From contig CAXHSG010000218.1 in NCBI GenBank assembly GCA_964019155.1, positions 992,001 to 1,056,000 on the forward strand: a DNA stretch of 64,000 bases, written 5' to 3'. The notes beneath the pieces were generated by a model. It had not been told where the DNA came from, did not search any database, and saw nothing but the letters and a program-made list of their open reading frames with translations. Shown one piece after another: positions 63,240-64,000 of this stretch (the stretch's first letter is position 1; the number at the start of each line of letters is the position of its first letter). The position numbers and the translations under genes are program-made. Origin of the DNA: Osedax fenrisi. Lineage: Eukaryota > Annelida > Polychaeta > Sabellida > Siboglinidae.

Positions 63240-64000
63240 AGCTAACTCTAGCGCAACTCTAGCTAACTTTAGCTAACTCTAGCTAACTCTAGGTAACTCT
63301 AGCTAACTTTAGCCAACTCTAGCTAACTCTAGCTAAATCTAGATAACTCTAGCTAATTCTAGCTAACTCTAGCTAACTCTAGCTAACTCTAGGTAACTCT
63401 AGGTAACTCTAGCTAACTTTAGCTAACTTTAGCTAACTCTAGGTAACTATAGGTAACTCTAGGTAACTCTAGCTAACTCTAGTTAACTCTAGCTAACTCA
63501 AGCTAACTCTAGCTAACTCTAGCTAACTCTAGCTAACTCTAGCTAACTTTAGCCAACTCTAGCTAACTCTAGCTAAATCTAGATAACTCTAGCTAATTCT
63601 AGCTAACTTTAGCTAACTCTAGCTAACTCTAGGTAACTCTAGGTAACTCTAGGTAACTCTAGCTAACTTTAGCTAACTCTAGGTAACTATAGGTAACTCT
63701 AGGTAACTCTAGCTAACTCTAGTTAACTCTAGCTAACTCAAGCTAACTCTAGCTAACTCTAGCTAACTCTAGCTAACTCTAGCTAACTCTAGCTAACTTT
63801 AGCTAACTCTAGCTAACTCTAGGTAACTTTAGCTAACTCTAGCTAACTCTAACTAACTCTATCTAACTCTAGGTAACTCTAGGTAACTCTAGCTAACTTT
63901 AGCTAACTCTAGGTAACTATAGGTAACTCTATGTATCACTAGCTAACTCTAGCTAACTTTAGCTAACTCTAGGTAACTTTAGCTAACTCTAGGTAACTAT
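63240..64000 (+). repeat. Terminal GCGC module with 240-bp step
   Basis: After the GCGC monomer at 63246, the CTTTAGCCAA...AATTCTAG fragment occurs at about 63301-63360 and again at 63541-63600. The module then proceeds to CTCTATGTATCACT at about 63929 and the array continues past the window edge, so the array's right limit is unknown. Confidence 0.8.
63246..63256 (+). repeat. 11-bp GCGC monomer, copy 10
   Basis: CTCTAGCGCAA, 1,371 bp after copy 9. The downstream part of its module (CTTTAGCCAA, AAATCTAGAT, AATTCTAG) is repeated 240 bp on, at 63541, without another GCGC unit. Confidence 0.95.

Larger units (their letters stand above)
49371..64000 (+). repeat. Decamer satellite array, second forward block
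   Basis: The array returns to CTCTAGCTAA orientation and runs to the end of the window with no edge. Four 11-bp GCGC monomers (49693, 56594, 61875, 63246) shift the register. Modules are mostly family II: they carry CTCTATGTATCACTAG in place of the CTCTAGGTATCACTAG of the first block, plus CTGTATC, CTTACTC and CTCTACC markers. Local tandem duplications are dense here (1,280, 2,000, 2,500 and 6,901 bp steps). No gene or non-satellite sequence seen. Confidence 0.97.

Noticed and set aside
1..64000. Protein-coding genes or repeat proteins
   Set aside because: TAG and TAA in a 10-bp unit put stops in all six frames about every 30 bp, and variants do not clear them over any useful length.
1..64000. 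CRISPR array
   Set aside because: The 10-bp units are contiguous with no unique spacers and no cas genes nearby.
1..64000. Telomeric repeat tract
   Set aside because: The monomer lacks the G-run typical of telomeres, is internally variable and organised in HORs, contains an internal inversion and reaches no chromosome end in this window.
1..64000. Whole window as an assembly artefact of simple sequence
   Set aside because: Ordered variant monomers with private changes in each copy indicate resolved sequence. Local copy number may still be wrong and cannot be judged without reads.

Overview
The whole 64 kb is one tandem satellite array; I find no gene, RNA gene or mobile element. The monomer is 10 bp, CTCTAGCTAA, with CTCTAGGTAA as a second major form. 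About 6,400 monomers follow each other with no unrelated sequence and no array edge at either end. The monomer carries TAG and TAA on the + strand and TAG on the complement. Because 10 is not a multiple of 3, these stops fall in all six frames about every 30 bp, so no meaningful reading frame can exist. Long simple satellites of this kind, with higher-order organisation, point to eukaryotic heterochromatin (centromeric, pericentromeric, subtelomeric or sex-chromosome). I do not recognise the decamer from a named species, and the sequence gives no closer taxonomic clue.

Layout. From 1 to about 39562 the array reads CTCTAGCTAA on the + strand. From about 39563 to 49370 it reads TTAGCTAGAG, so this 9.8 kb block is inverted. 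From 49371 to 64000 it reads forward again. Both orientation switches lie in short palindromes, CTAGCTAG and TAGAGTTAACTCTA. Flipping the block back restores the expected monomer order at the left junction, which suggests a real inversion event rather than a random join.

The order of variant monomers acts as a barcode that shows nested higher-order repeats (HORs). A roughly 10 kb block at 1-9740 recurs at 14301-24260. Blocks of about 4.2 kb recur 13.9 kb apart (21341-25600 and 35304-39562) and about 4.1 kb blocks 5,292 bp apart (26961-31061 and 32253-36353). Smaller steps of 3,650, 2,691, 2,500, 2,000, 1,280, 730, 490 and 240 bp sit inside or beside these. Aligned copies differ by few substitutions and by indels in multiples of 10 bp, as expected for recent amplification by unequal exchange or replication-based copying.

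Two module families can be told apart. Family I (most of 1-25.5 kb and 35.3-39.5 kb) carries AGGTATCACTAG and CTTTAGTTAA markers. Family II (about 25.5-35.3 kb in part, and 39.6-64 kb) carries an 11-bp monomer with GCGC, plus AGGTAGCTC, AAATATAGG, CTCTACC and CTGTATC markers. The 11-bp monomer occurs ten times, never in the first 27.5 kb, and each copy moves the 10-bp register by one base. It holds nearly all the CpG in the window. All HOR boundaries and spacings were read by eye from aligned markers and have not been computed.
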